Shown one piece after another: positions 18,742-28,733 of a stretch of 64,000 nucleotides of DNA. Location of the stretch: positions 186,001 to 250,000 of the forward strand of contig NZ_CANMAO010000004.1 in the NCBI RefSeq assembly GCF_947495845.1, read 5' to 3'. Position 1 is the first letter of the stretch. The number at the start of each line of letters is the position of its first letter. The DNA comes from an uncultured Endozoicomonas sp. (GTDB taxonomy: Bacteria > Pseudomonadota > Gammaproteobacteria > Pseudomonadales > Endozoicomonadaceae). Position numbers and translations under genes: made by a program. The notes under the pieces were generated by a model, which was not told the DNA's origin, made no database searches, and saw only the letters and a program-made list of their open reading frames with translations.

Positions 18742-19910
18742 CACTTGGATGAAAAGGCTTCTTCCCGAATATAGAATGACGGGTACATTGGCCAAGAGCC
18801 CTTAATATCAATATGCCGAACCCCGGTTGGCCATGTGCCCAACGGGGTTTTCCAACGATAAGTCTGAACCGTTGTACCAGTACGCCAATAGTCCATAGCC
18901 AAGTTTACATTGGTTGAATCCAGGGGAATGCTGACCTCCCGTTTTGACAAGGGCATCACCGCTTCTTCTACCCGATGTTTACTCCCCGCGCTGGTATAAT
19001 CAACATTAATAGAAACATAGTGAAGACCATGATTATTGAATATAAACCAGAAATCAGTGATCGGTTTCACCCAGGACATAATAACCTTTTCACCATCCAG
19101 TGAAGCAAAAGTAAAAGCCACTGGCACTAATCCCGCATCACTTTTCAACTCTTCAGCTGGCCAGACAAAGCTCAGCACATTACCTTCGCTTTCAATGGAG
19201 TTGTAGGCCGCATCACCAGATGCGTGCGATAACATAGCCCTAATGGAAGAAGCCCCACCACTGATCGAAAATGTGGAACGATCACTTAAAGAAGCAATAT
19301 TCATCCCGCCTTTCCCCATAATCACGCCAGTAATGACACCAAAACCCTGAGAAATCCCTGTTGAGTAGTCATACATCGACTCACTCTCGGCCAGAGAACG
19401 GATCAAATCCAAATTGCCTCGAATCACTCGTCCAGCGTCTTTTAGATGAAGTTTCTCCGTTAAAACCCAACGGGTGACCATGGCTCCTTTTTTCTTCAGT
19501 GTCCAGCTGGCCTTTACCTCAGCCTGTCCTACTTCTGCGTTTGAAGCCTGTGCATTCGCTTCAAGCTTGGATTCTTTCACATGCTCAGTAGAGAGTTTCA
19601 TAACCTCACTTAAAGGCGAGGTGATAACCTCATAGTTCTGCAGATATTCACCACTGAACTGGAAAACGCCACTGCTTCGATCTATCAATCCGATAGCACC
19701 AGGCTTAATCAAGGGGTCGAGATTGAAGTTCCCCCAATAGTTAGGATGGCTTCGTCGGATCAGATCATTAAAGGTTCTGGTGATGATACCAGGCTCAAGT
19801 TTTTTAAAATAATTATCGGCAACAGACTGAGGAATACACCCCACCCCAAGCAGAACAATCAAAAGCTTCAGCCAGCAAACATTATCTGACCTGGTCAGTA
19901 TAAAGTTCAT
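18741..19910 (-). CDS. Hypothetical secreted protein, tandem paralog 2
   Basis: A 389-residue protein with a signal-like N-terminus (WLKLLIVLLGVGCIPQSVA, cleavage near residue 32). GGTGG precedes the ATG. It is a clear paralog of the gene 15 bases upstream. Shared blocks are LIKPGAIGLI, the LS-x-x-x-KLST-x-HV block, GFGVITGVIMGKGGMNIASL, VPVAFTFASLDGEKV and the Trp-rich C-terminal block TPLGTWPTGVRHIDIKG-x-WP-x-x-PSF. The central GFGVITGVI-x-KGG segment is glycine-rich and amphipathic, which might suit a membrane-interacting protein. That is a guess. No known family recognised. Probably co-transcribed with its paralog. Confidence 0.65.
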   Translation of the reverse strand: MNFILTRSDNVCWLKLLIVLLGVGCIPQSVADNYFKKLEPGIITRTFNDLIRRSHPNYWGNFNLDPLIKPGAIGLIDRSSGVFQFSGEYLQNYEVITSPLSEVMKLSTEHVKESKLEANAQASNAEVGQAEVKASWTLKKKGAMVTRWVLTEKLHLKDAGRVIRGNLDLIRSLAESESMYDYSTGISQGFGVITGVIMGKGGMNIASLSDRSTFSISGGASSIRAMLSHASGDAAYNSIESEGNVLSFVWPAEELKSDAGLVPVAFTFASLDGEKVIMSWVKPITDFWFIFNNHGLHYVSINVDYTSAGSKHRVEEAVMPLSKREVSIPLDSTNVNLAMDYWRTGTTVQTYRWKTPLGTWPTGVRHIDIKGSWPMYPSFYIREEAFSSK

Positions 19911-19925
19911 CCCAGAACCACCCGT

Positions 19926-21077
19926 TTACTCTTCTTCATGAATGGTGAAGCTCGGATGCTCTGGCCACCAACCCCAGATATCAATGTGTCGCTTACCGGT
20001 CAGCCACGTACCTAATGGAGTATTCCAGCTGTCATATTGAACGGTGTAGGGAATACTACCAACGAATTCCAGTTTAAGCGCCAGACTGGTGGCATCAAGG
20101 GGAATATCGCCGATAGCCCCTTTTAAAAATCCAGTTATTTCCGTACTTTTTTCTTCTCTGCCATTGGGCGTGTTATAGGAAACCGTTGCAATCACCGCGT
20201 AGCTACCGTTGTTCTGAAACACAAGTTCAAAGTCGTTTATTTTATCAATCCATAAGGGAATAACTGTTTCCCCATGGATCGATGCAAAGGTATAAGCGAC
20301 AGGTACCAGCTCTTCCGCCACCTCATTCGGTGCTGCAGGCCAGACAACAGAAACCACATTACTACTACTTTCTACACTGGAATAACTCGCTGATCCTTTG
20401 GCATTGCCCAGCATTCCTTTCAGGCTTTTCCCTTCACCGCTGATACTCCATTGGGCCGAATCCGATACTGACGCAAGATTAACCCCGCCTTTTGCCAATA
20501 TAACGCCAGTAATAACACCAAACCCCTGAGTAATCTCTCCTGTCAAAGGGTTCAACATATTCATATCTTGCGCCGCAGATTTCAGTAGATCCATGTTTTT
20601 CTGAATGGTATCAACCGTATTTGACATGCTTTGCTGTTCAACAATGCTCCACTGAGCCGACATGGCACCTTTAGCATAAAACTCCCATTTTAACGAGACC
20701 TCTCCACTGGCCTCTTCCGATTCCGCTGCCATATTAGTTAATACTACATTCGGCCCGACTACATGCTGTGTTGACACTTTTAATTTTTCCGACATCGGAA
20801 GCGTTTTCTTTTTCAGATCACTGAGGTGAAGGCCGGAAGGCTGAAATGAAGAATCACTTCCGATCACCCCTATGGCTCCAACAGCGATATTTTTACTGAG
20901 ACTCCAGTTTCCCCACCAGCCCGGTTTAGCCTCACGGATCAGATTGGTAAACGTGTCTGATAAGTATTCATCTGGCAGCGTATTAAACTGGATATCAACA
21001 GCTCTTGCAGGCAGTGCTCCCAACATTAAAGAGGCAGAAATTAAAAAAAAGAAGGCTCTCAGTGTCGTTATCATCAT
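19926..21077 (-). CDS. Hypothetical secreted protein, tandem paralog 1
   Basis: A 383-residue protein. The ATG at 21077 is preferred over 21116 because GGAG lies 5 bases before it and it directly opens a signal peptide (MMITTLRAFFFLISASLMLG, cut after ARA). It shares all the blocks of the downstream paralog: AVGAIGVIG, KLKVSTQHV, ITQGFGVITGVILAKGGVN, VPVAYTFASIHGETV, and TPLGTWLTGKRHIDIWGWWP near the C-terminus. The region between blocks is Ser/Ala-rich. Exported, function unknown. The pair lies between uvrA and greA with a terminator on the greA side. Confidence 0.65.
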   Translation of the reverse strand: MMITTLRAFFFLISASLMLGALPARAVDIQFNTLPDEYLSDTFTNLIREAKPGWWGNWSLSKNIAVGAIGVIGSDSSFQPSGLHLSDLKKKTLPMSEKLKVSTQHVVGPNVVLTNMAAESEEASGEVSLKWEFYAKGAMSAQWSIVEQQSMSNTVDTIQKNMDLLKSAAQDMNMLNPLTGEITQGFGVITGVILAKGGVNLASVSDSAQWSISGEGKSLKGMLGNAKGSASYSSVESSSNVVSVVWPAAPNEVAEELVPVAYTFASIHGETVIPLWIDKINDFELVFQNNGSYAVIATVSYNTPNGREEKSTEITGFLKGAIGDIPLDATSLALKLEFVGSIPYTVQYDSWNTPLGTWLTGKRHIDIWGWWPEHPSFTIHEEE

Positions 21078-21143
21078 ATGGACTCCGCAGATGTAACAGT
21101 AGTGAAATGCAATCAAAGCAAACGAGCCTGTAGTATAGACAAC

Positions 21144-21177
21144 AAAAAAAAAGGCACTGTGAGAGTGCCTTTTTTTA
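21144..21177 (-). terminator. Intrinsic terminator after greA (bidirectional)
   Basis: AAGGCACT-gtgag-AGTGCCTT flanked by A and T runs. It lies 20 bases past the greA stop codon and upstream of the secreted-protein pair on the same strand. Confidence 0.9.
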
Positions 21178-21198
21178 GATGCAATGTGTCGCTGATAA

Positions 21199-21675
21199 CT
21201 AGATGTGTTTTACTTCATCAATTTCATATTCAACGCTACCGGAGGGTGTATTGACGATCACGACATCGCCCTCTTCCTTGCCAATTAACGCGCGGGCAAT
21301 AGGGGAGTTCACAGAGATCTTCTGGATCTTGATTTCCGCCTCATCATCACCAACAATTTTGTATTCCACTTCCTGATCATTCTCAAGATTGATCAAGACG
21401 ACAGTGGTACCAAAAATCACCTTGCCCGTTTTCGCGATGGTGGTGACATCGATCACCATGGCGTTAGACAGCTTGGCTTCGATATCATTAACCCGACCTT
21501 CGGCAAAACTCTGCTGCTCCCGGGCAGCGTGATATTCTGCGTTTTCCTTCAGGTCGCCCAGCTCACGGGCTTCTGCAATGGCTGCAGAAATCCGTGGACG
21601 CTCGACCTTTTTCAAATGGTTCAGTTCCTCGCGAAGGGCTTTCTCGCCCTCCACTGTCATAGGAATTCTATTCAT
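21199..21675 (-). CDS. greA: Transcription elongation factor GreA
   Basis: A 158-residue factor that rescues backtracked RNA polymerase by stimulating transcript cleavage. The N-terminal coiled coil ([15 protein letters not shown]...[18 protein letters not shown]) carries the conserved acidic tip and [12 protein letters not shown]. The C-terminal FKBP-like domain has [16 protein letters not shown]. Length and motifs are normal. Its ATG overlaps the carB stop by four bases (ATGA), so it is translationally coupled to carB, the same order as in pseudomonads. Confidence 0.97.
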   Translation of the reverse strand: MNRIPMTVEGEKALREELNHLKKVERPRISAAIAEARELGDLKENAEYHAAREQQSFAEGRVNDIEAKLSNAMVIDVTTIAKTGKVIFGTTVVLINLENDQEVEYKIVGDDEAEIKIQKISVNSPIARALIGKEEGDVVIVNTPSGSVEYEIDEVKHI

Positions 21676-24600
21676 CCAACGTTACCTTCGTGTAGATCCT
21701 GAAGGCGTCTGACCAGTCTCTCTGATCCAAAAGCGATTGAACGCGCAATCGCTTCCGCCCCCGCCATGGTGGTTGTGTATAGCACCTTATTGGTAAGGGC
21801 GGAACGGCGAATCAAGTAAGAATCGGCAATAGCCTGACGCCCCTCAGTGGTGTTAATCATGAAGGCTATATCACCATTAACGATCATGTCCACTAAGTGC
21901 GGTCTTCCCTGACTCACCTTGTTAATTACCGTAACGGGCAATCCGGCCTCTTCAATCACCTTGGCCGTACCGGAAGTCGCCAGTAATTCGAAGCCAATAT
22001 CCATGAGCAGACGAGCAACCATGGGCACTTCAGGTTTGTCAAAGTCGCGCACCGACAAAATAACTTTACCACCCTGAGGCAACATCATGTTTTCTGCCAG
22101 CTGAGCTTTGTGAAACGCTTCCGGGAAGGTTGCACCAACGCCCATTACTTCACCGGTGGATTTCATCTCCGGGCCGAGAATCGGGTCAACACCCGGGAAT
22201 TTATTGAACGGGAAAATCGCCTCTTTCACGCTGAAGTAAGGCGGCACAATTTCCGTGGTGAAGTTCAATTCTTCCAGACTCTTGCCCATCATGACACGAG
22301 CAGCGACTTTTGCCAGAGAGTGACCAATGCACTTGGAAACAAACGGCACCGTACGGGAAGCACGAGGATTCACCTCAATCACGTAGATCTCGTCGTCCTG
22401 AATCGCCAGCTGCACGTTCATCAAGCCGACAACGCCCAGCTCCAGCGCCATGGCACGCACCTGTTCACGAATTTCATCCTGATGACGACGGCTCAGACTG
22501 TAAGGTGGCAAAGAACAGCTGGAATCACCGGAATGAATACCCGCCTGTTCGATGTGCTGCATGATGGCACCGATAACCACACGTTCACCGTCGCATACTG
22601 CATCCACATCGACCTCAACCGCACGGTTCAGGAAGTAATCCAGCAGAACTGGACTATCATTGGATACCTGTACAGCGTCTTTCATGTAGCGAATCAGTTC
22701 ATCTTCACCGGCAACGATCTCCATGGCGCGGCCACCGAGAACGTAAGATGGGCGAACCACCAGGGGATAACCAATTTCTTTTGCTTTCTCAACCGCTTGT
22801 TCTTCGCTGCGAACTGTCGCGTTTGCTGGCTGCAACAGATCCAGTTTCTGGATCATCTGCTGGAAGCGTTCGCGATCTTCCGCACGGTCGATGGCTTCCG
22901 GGCTGGTGCCAATAATAGGCACGCCTTCCGCCTCAAGGGCACGAGCCAGTTTCAGAGGGGTTTGTCCACCGAACTGAACGATAACGCCTTTTGGTTTTTC
23001 AACGTCGATAATGGCCAGCACATCTTCCAGTGTGATTGGCTCAAAATAGAGACGATCCGAGGTGTCGTAGTCCGTAGAAACAGTTTCCGGATTACAGTTC
23101 ACCATAATGGTTTCGTAACCGTCTTCCCGGGCGGCCAGTGCTGCGTGAACGCAGCAGTAGTCGAACTCGATGCCCTGACCAATTCGGTTCGGGCCACCGC
23201 CGATCACCATGATTTTTTCACGGTTGGACGGTTCTGCTTCACACTCTTCATCGTAGGAAGAGTACATGTACGCTGTCGTGGACTGGAATTCTGCCGCGCA
23301 AGTATCCACTCTTTTGTAAACTGGCTTGATACCCAGCTGACGACGATGATTTCTTATTTCAGACTCATCAATGTTCAGCACTTGTGCCAGACGTTCATCA
23401 CTGAAACCTTTCTGCTTCAGACGGAACAGACGCTCTTTGCTGATAGTTGCCAGCGTTTCTGTGGTCAGTACGGTTTCTTCTTTGACCAGATCTTCAATCT
23501 GCACCAGGAACCATGGATCAATCTTGCACTCGGCAAACACTTCTTCCAACGTCATGCCCGCACGGAACGCATCAGCAACGTAGTAAATGCGCTCCGCTTT
23601 CGGGATAACGAGCTCACGACGGATGACGGATAAAGCATCGGCTTTTTCGTCCGCAGAGCAATCATCCAGTTTGAAATCAAACATGGAGTTAAAACCGGTG
23701 GCGCCGGTTTCCAAACCACGCAGTGCTTTCTGCATCGATTCCTGGAATGAACGACCAATGGCCATGACTTCACCCACGGATTTCATCTGAGTGGTCAGAC
23801 GATCATCAGCCTGTGGGAATTTCTCGAAGGCAAACCGTGGAATTTTGGTAACAACGTAATCAATAGACGGTTCAAACGACGCTGGAACAATACCGCCGGT
23901 GATTTCGTTGCTCAGCTCATCCAGCGTATAACCCACGGCCAGCTTGGCAGCAACACGGGCAATGGGGAAACCCGTGGCTTTAGAGGCGAGAGCCGACGAA
24001 CGAGACACCCGCGGGTTCATTTCGATCACTACCATACGGCCCGTATCCGGGCAGATGCCAAACTGTACGTTAGAGCCGCCGGTCTCCACACCAATCTCAC
24101 GCAGCACCGCAATGGATGCGTTCCGCATGATCTGGTATTCCTTATCCGTAAGAGTTTGCGCAGGCGCTACGGTGATGGAGTCCCCAGTATGCACGCCCAT
24201 GGGGTCAAAGTTTTCGATGGCACAAACAATGATGCAGTTATCCTTACGGTCACGCACCACTTCCATCTCATACTCTTTCCAGCCGATCAGCGACTCATCA
24301 ATCAACAGTTCGCTGGTCGGTGACAGATCCAATCCACGGAAACAAATCTCTTCGAATTCCGCTTTGTTATAGGCAATACCACCACCGGTACCGCCCATAG
24401 TAAACGACGGACGAATGATACAAGGGAAGCCCACCTGCTCAAGAACCGCACGGGCTTCTTCCATGGTATGAGCAATGCCGGAATTCGGTGTTTCAAGGCC
24501 GATATTCTTCATCGCCGTATCAAACAGTTGGCGATCTTCCGCTTTATCGATGGCTTCCTGATTGGCACCAATCATGGCGACGTTGTATTTGTCCAACACG

Positions 24601-24917
24601 CCTTTATGGAACAGATCCAGCGCACAGTTCAGTGCCGTCTGACCGCCCATGGTGGGCAAGATCGCATCAGGGCGTTCTTTCTCGATGATTTTTTCCACGG
24701 TTTCCCAACGGATCGGCTCAATATAGGTTGAGTCCGCCATGGTCGGGTCGGTCATGATCGTCGCGGGGTTGGAGTTCACCAGAATAACCCGGTAACCCTC
24801 TTCCTTCAGGGCTTTACAAGCCTGAGCGCCGGAGTAGTCAAACTCACAGGCCTGGCCAATAATAATCGGTCCAGCCCCGAGGATCAGAATGCTTTCTATG
24901 TCAGTACGTTTTGGCAT
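21672..24917 (-). CDS. carB: Carbamoyl-phosphate synthase large subunit
   Basis: A 1081-residue ATP-grasp enzyme that makes carbamoyl phosphate from bicarbonate, ammonia (delivered from CarA) and two ATP, for arginine and pyrimidine synthesis. Two homologous halves are visible: [20 protein letters not shown] near the N-terminus and [18 protein letters not shown] near residue 560. Each has an ATP-grasp core with [11 protein letters not shown]- or [11 protein letters not shown]-type metal-binding motifs. The C-terminal MGS-like allosteric domain has [17 protein letters not shown]. Full length. It lies 31 bases downstream of carA and overlaps greA. Confidence 0.97.
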   Translation of the reverse strand: MPKRTDIESILILGAGPIIIGQACEFDYSGAQACKALKEEGYRVILVNSNPATIMTDPTMADSTYIEPIRWETVEKIIEKERPDAILPTMGGQTALNCALDLFHKGVLDKYNVAMIGANQEAIDKAEDRQLFDTAMKNIGLETPNSGIAHTMEEARAVLEQVGFPCIIRPSFTMGGTGGGIAYNKAEFEEICFRGLDLSPTSELLIDESLIGWKEYEMEVVRDRKDNCIIVCAIENFDPMGVHTGDSITVAPAQTLTDKEYQIMRNASIAVLREIGVETGGSNVQFGICPDTGRMVVIEMNPRVSRSSALASKATGFPIARVAAKLAVGYTLDELSNEITGGIVPASFEPSIDYVVTKIPRFAFEKFPQADDRLTTQMKSVGEVMAIGRSFQESMQKALRGLETGATGFNSMFDFKLDDCSADEKADALSVIRRELVIPKAERIYYVADAFRAGMTLEEVFAECKIDPWFLVQIEDLVKEETVLTTETLATISKERLFRLKQKGFSDERLAQVLNIDESEIRNHRRQLGIKPVYKRVDTCAAEFQSTTAYMYSSYDEECEAEPSNREKIMVIGGGPNRIGQGIEFDYCCVHAALAAREDGYETIMVNCNPETVSTDYDTSDRLYFEPITLEDVLAIIDVEKPKGVIVQFGGQTPLKLARALEAEGVPIIGTSPEAIDRAEDRERFQQMIQKLDLLQPANATVRSEEQAVEKAKEIGYPLVVRPSYVLGGRAMEIVAGEDELIRYMKDAVQVSNDSPVLLDYFLNRAVEVDVDAVCDGERVVIGAIMQHIEQAGIHSGDSSCSLPPYSLSRRHQDEIREQVRAMALELGVVGLMNVQLAIQDDEIYVIEVNPRASRTVPFVSKCIGHSLAKVAARVMMGKSLEELNFTTEIVPPYFSVKEAIFPFNKFPGVDPILGPEMKSTGEVMGVGATFPEAFHKAQLAENMMLPQGGKVILSVRDFDKPEVPMVARLLMDIGFELLATSGTAKVIEEAGLPVTVINKVSQGRPHLVDMIVNGDIAFMINTTEGRQAIADSYLIRRSALTNKVLYTTTMAGAEAIARSIAFGSERLVRRLQDLHEGNVG

Positions 24918-24948
24918 TTTCTTTCAATCTTAATCGTTTCAGGGATGG

Positions 24949-26079
24949 TTATTTTGCTGCTTTCAGCAAGTCGACAAAGCGATCAAACAGACACGCCACA
25001 TCGTGCGGCCCCGGGCTTGCTTCCGGATGCCCCTGGAAACTGAAAGCCGGGCGATCGGTTCGCTCAATACCTTGCAAGCTGCCATCGAACAGTGATTTAT
25101 GGGTCGCCTTTAAGGTGTCTGGCAAAGAATCTTCCGCTACGGCAAAACCATGGTTTTGGCTGGTGATCATCACCTGACTGGTGGCCAAGTCCTGCACCGG
25201 ATGGTTGGCACCGTGGTGACCAAACTTCATCTTTTCGGTCTTGGCACCACTGGCCAACGCCAATAGTTGGTGCCCAAGGCAAATACCAAAAACAGGCAAC
25301 GACGTTTCGAGAATTTCTTTGATGGCCGCAATTGCGTAATCGCATGGCTCGGGGTCACCGGGGCCGTTGGACAGGAAAACACCGTCCGGATTCATGGCCA
25401 GCACTTCACTGGCGGGGGTTTGCGCCGGCACCACCGTCAGACGACAACCCCGCTGTACTAACATACGCAGAATGTTGCGTTTAACACCGAAGTCGTAAGC
25501 CACCACATGGAATGGCAAGTCGGTCACTTCAGCGTGGCTGTCAGTCTCAAGGCTCCAGACGCCTTCCGTCCAGGAATAAGATTCTTTAGCCGTGACCTCT
25601 TTCGCCAGGTCCATACCTTTAAGACCCGGAAACGCTTTAGCCTTGGCAAGCGCAACCGCCTCATCAGCAGCATCCCCAGCAATAATGCAGCCATTCTGAG
25701 CACCTTTTTCCCGTAGAATGCGAGTCAGCCTGCGGGTATCAATACCGGCGATGGCGACAATGTTGCGGGATTTAAGGTATTCATCGAGGGACATTTTGCT
25801 GCGCCAGTTGCTGGCTAACAGGGGAAGGTCTTTAATCACCAGGCCGGCGGCTTGGATTTGGGGGGATTCTTCGTCTTCCGGAGTGATTCCGGTATTACCA
25901 ATATGAGGATAGGTGAGAGTAACAATCTGGCGGGAATAGGAAGGGTCAGTGAGGATTTCCTGGTATCCGGTCATTGCCGTATTGAATACCACCTCACCAC
26001 TGGTCTCACCATCCATACCGATGGCAATTCCCTGGAAAATACTACCGTCTTCCAGAGCTAAAACAGCCGTCTTAGTCAA
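24949..26079 (-). CDS. carA: Carbamoyl-phosphate synthase small subunit
   Basis: The 376-residue glutaminase subunit that hydrolyses glutamine and channels ammonia to CarB. The N-terminal CPSase domain shows [15 protein letters not shown] and [17 protein letters not shown]. The C-terminal class I amidotransferase domain has the nucleophile motif [17 protein letters not shown] and [10 protein letters not shown]. The start is TTG at 26079 with GGGGAGG upstream, as E. coli carA also uses UUG. An intrinsic terminator lies in the leader about 80-120 bases upstream on the same strand, which might act as an attenuator if a promoter lies before it. Confidence 0.96.
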   Translation of the reverse strand: MTKTAVLALEDGSIFQGIAIGMDGETSGEVVFNTAMTGYQEILTDPSYSRQIVTLTYPHIGNTGITPEDEESPQIQAAGLVIKDLPLLASNWRSKMSLDEYLKSRNIVAIAGIDTRRLTRILREKGAQNGCIIAGDAADEAVALAKAKAFPGLKGMDLAKEVTAKESYSWTEGVWSLETDSHAEVTDLPFHVVAYDFGVKRNILRMLVQRGCRLTVVPAQTPASEVLAMNPDGVFLSNGPGDPEPCDYAIAAIKEILETSLPVFGICLGHQLLALASGAKTEKMKFGHHGANHPVQDLATSQVMITSQNHGFAVAEDSLPDTLKATHKSLFDGSLQGIERTDRPAFSFQGHPEASPGPHDVACLFDRFVDLLKAAK

Positions 26080-26155
26080 AGGATCCTCCCCGTCTTAACA
26101 ATGCGTTTCCAATGCCCTGAACGCTACAGGCTGTTGACAATCCAGATTGCAGACC

Positions 26156-26197
26156 CAAAAAAAACGAGATGTTTTTAAAAAAACCATCTCGCTTTTG
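26156..26197 (-). terminator. Intrinsic terminator between dapB and carA (possible carAB attenuator)
   Basis: On the minus strand GCGAGATGG and CATCTCG pair around a T/A-rich loop and are followed by eight T residues. It lies about 270 bases past dapB and about 80-120 bases before the carA start. The gap 26080-26466 holds this terminator, a run of AT-rich sequence and the repeat at 26336. Confidence 0.8.
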
Positions 26198-26335
26198 TCT
26201 CATCATTGGGCGCGCATTTTGCCACCAGCACTATAAATTCAATGCAAATTTTTCTTATTTGACCACAAGAGGGAGTAATTGTCCATATAATAATAACAAA
26301 AATTACTTAGAAACCGTCCCAAAATAAGATCCACA

Positions 26336-26462
26336 TTTACTGAGGCCTTTAAGCGTCGTGGGGACGTTATCCGTTTCCGTATTCCGCAAAAGCGCGAGTG
26401 GCTCAAGCTTTTTCGGACTACGGGCTACGGGCTACGGACAACGTTAATTCAAATGTGGAAGT
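26336..26462. repeat. Dispersed repeat, copy 2 (inverted relative to 8011)
   Basis: The reverse complement carries the same landmarks as 8011-8155: AACTTCCACATTT, CCGAAAAAGCTTGAGCC, CACTCGCGCTTTTGCGGA and AGGCCTCAGTA, with GTAGCCC direct repeats. It abuts the dapB stop codon. Its inverted arms would fold in RNA. Confidence 0.7.
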
Positions 26463-26466
26463 TATT

Positions 26467-27288
<822 letters not shown>

Positions 27289-27539
27289 TTATTCGATTCC
27301 ATATAACCAAATGCTGAGATTGACTACAGCACATGTTGAACGCATTTTCTTTCAAATGCCCCATTCTAGCAGAGTTTTCTCCAAACAATACAAATCTACT
27401 GTCGCTAATCAACCCAGTTTTTCACCTCACACCAAGTGGTTCCCATCGATCAAGGAATAGGGTGCTCTCCCAGCCTGATAACTGACTAATAAGTCCACTT
27501 TCTGCTTACCAGAGAGAATATTCTACCAACGTTACTCCC

Positions 27540-28400
27540 ATCGGCCCTTACTTTGAATCAGTGATCTTGTATTCAGAAGCACTTCTGCTCCGGTTGCTTT
27601 CCATCGCATGCCTGAGGAACAGGCCTTTGTTTGACCAATGTCTTACAAGCTGCTTCCATTACTTCTGAACCTATTGGCCGTTGCCGCTTAAGAGCCTGAT
27701 GATAATTCATCAGCTGATGGTTGTTGGTGAAGTAAGTTACCGCGTTATAACGCTTCTTTATCAGGGCAGTTTTTTTCTTTAGGCAGCTCTGCTGACTCAA
27801 TCTAATGCGGGATCTTTTTAGCAACACCTGACTTATGTTTTAAGTAGTGAAGCCTGTCTTCAAGCCACAGTTTGCGCTTGGCTTTGCTGGTTGGTAAGAG
27901 TGCTTCCGCCAAACCTCCCAGATATCTTGAGCCATGGTAAAGTCGTGTATCTGCCCTGAAGTATGCTGTTTTAAAAAACGCCATGGCTAGATTTCCATGC
28001 GAGAGATTTTGCAAACCTGGGTGTTGCTGATCCGATGATTTTTGCATTCATATCTAAAGGCGACAACTTGATACCACCCCTGACTGACGCCCTGATAGAC
28101 AGAACGCTTGAAGGGAACTTTTCCATACATGGATTCTTAGTGTTTCAGGGCTTTGCCCTTGCAACTCCACTTTTGCTTATTGACGACAACGGGTTATTTA
28201 TTGGCTGACTCAAAGATTCCGAGCAACTCTTGGGTCCCCAGCCTCTCTGAGTGTTTTTTCAGACTGTTTTCAAGATCAAGCATGCAGCCTTGCTTAATAG
28301 GAACCTCTATCTGTAGAACGATCTTCTCACGATTACTGAAAACAATTGAAGAAGGCATGTCGTCTATTATGAAATGCGGCTTTTTATAAAACCCATACAA
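27540..28400 (-). pseudogene. Decayed transposase (ISKra4-like)
   Basis: Fragments in several frames on the minus strand. 27573-27827 encodes QRPIGSEVMEAACKTLVKQR, a hallmark of ISKra4-family transposases (P-I-G-S-x-x-x-E-x-A-C-x-x-L-V-K). The expected continuation CSSGMRWKATGAEVLL is present but in another frame, so there is a frameshift. 27802-28047 gives WLEDRLHYLKHKSGVAKKI, an upstream region of the same family. 28194-28400 (MYGFYKKPHFIIDDMPSSIV) may be the N-terminus; that is least sure. No terminal repeats were found. The rest of 27280-28733 holds the dapB leader and a degenerate palindromic element. Confidence 0.55.
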
Positions 28401-28531
28401 ATAGAGCTCTCTTGCTTCAATTCTTCAGAGAGAGCACCAAAGAAATAAGTATCAAAACCTCTTTGAAGGAAACGTTTTTAGGTATTTATACAGCGCTCAA
28501 CCTTTTTGAAAATAAACTACTCTGATTACGC

Positions 28532-28637
28532 TAAAGTAGTTTGAAAAATGGAATTAAATATTTCTGAATGAGTGGATAGTTTCTAGGATGCTGACCACTT
28601 AACCAGAAAATATGATGTTATTTGGCTAACTACTTAA
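28532..28637. repeat. Degenerate palindromic element, core deleted
   Basis: The left arm (AAATATTTCTGAATGAGTGG) and right arm (CTGACCACTTAACCAGAAAA, then CTACTTAACT) resemble the arms of elements B and C, but the CATAG/CTATG core is missing. It looks like an old copy with an internal deletion, between the decayed transposase and the effector-like gene. Confidence 0.5.
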
Positions 28638-28733
28638 CTGATGTACGGGACCGATTAGCTCATCAGAAAAGCTGCTAAAGAAATCAATCGACAAACCAAT
28701 TAATAATTAAGCATCTCATTAATGGAGAATCTT

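Noticed and set aside
22110-23633. 507-codon open frame on the plus strand inside carB
   Set aside because: It is antisense to the well-supported carB gene, is rich in His/Phe/Arg as typical of a reverse-frame shadow, and has no recognisable domain.
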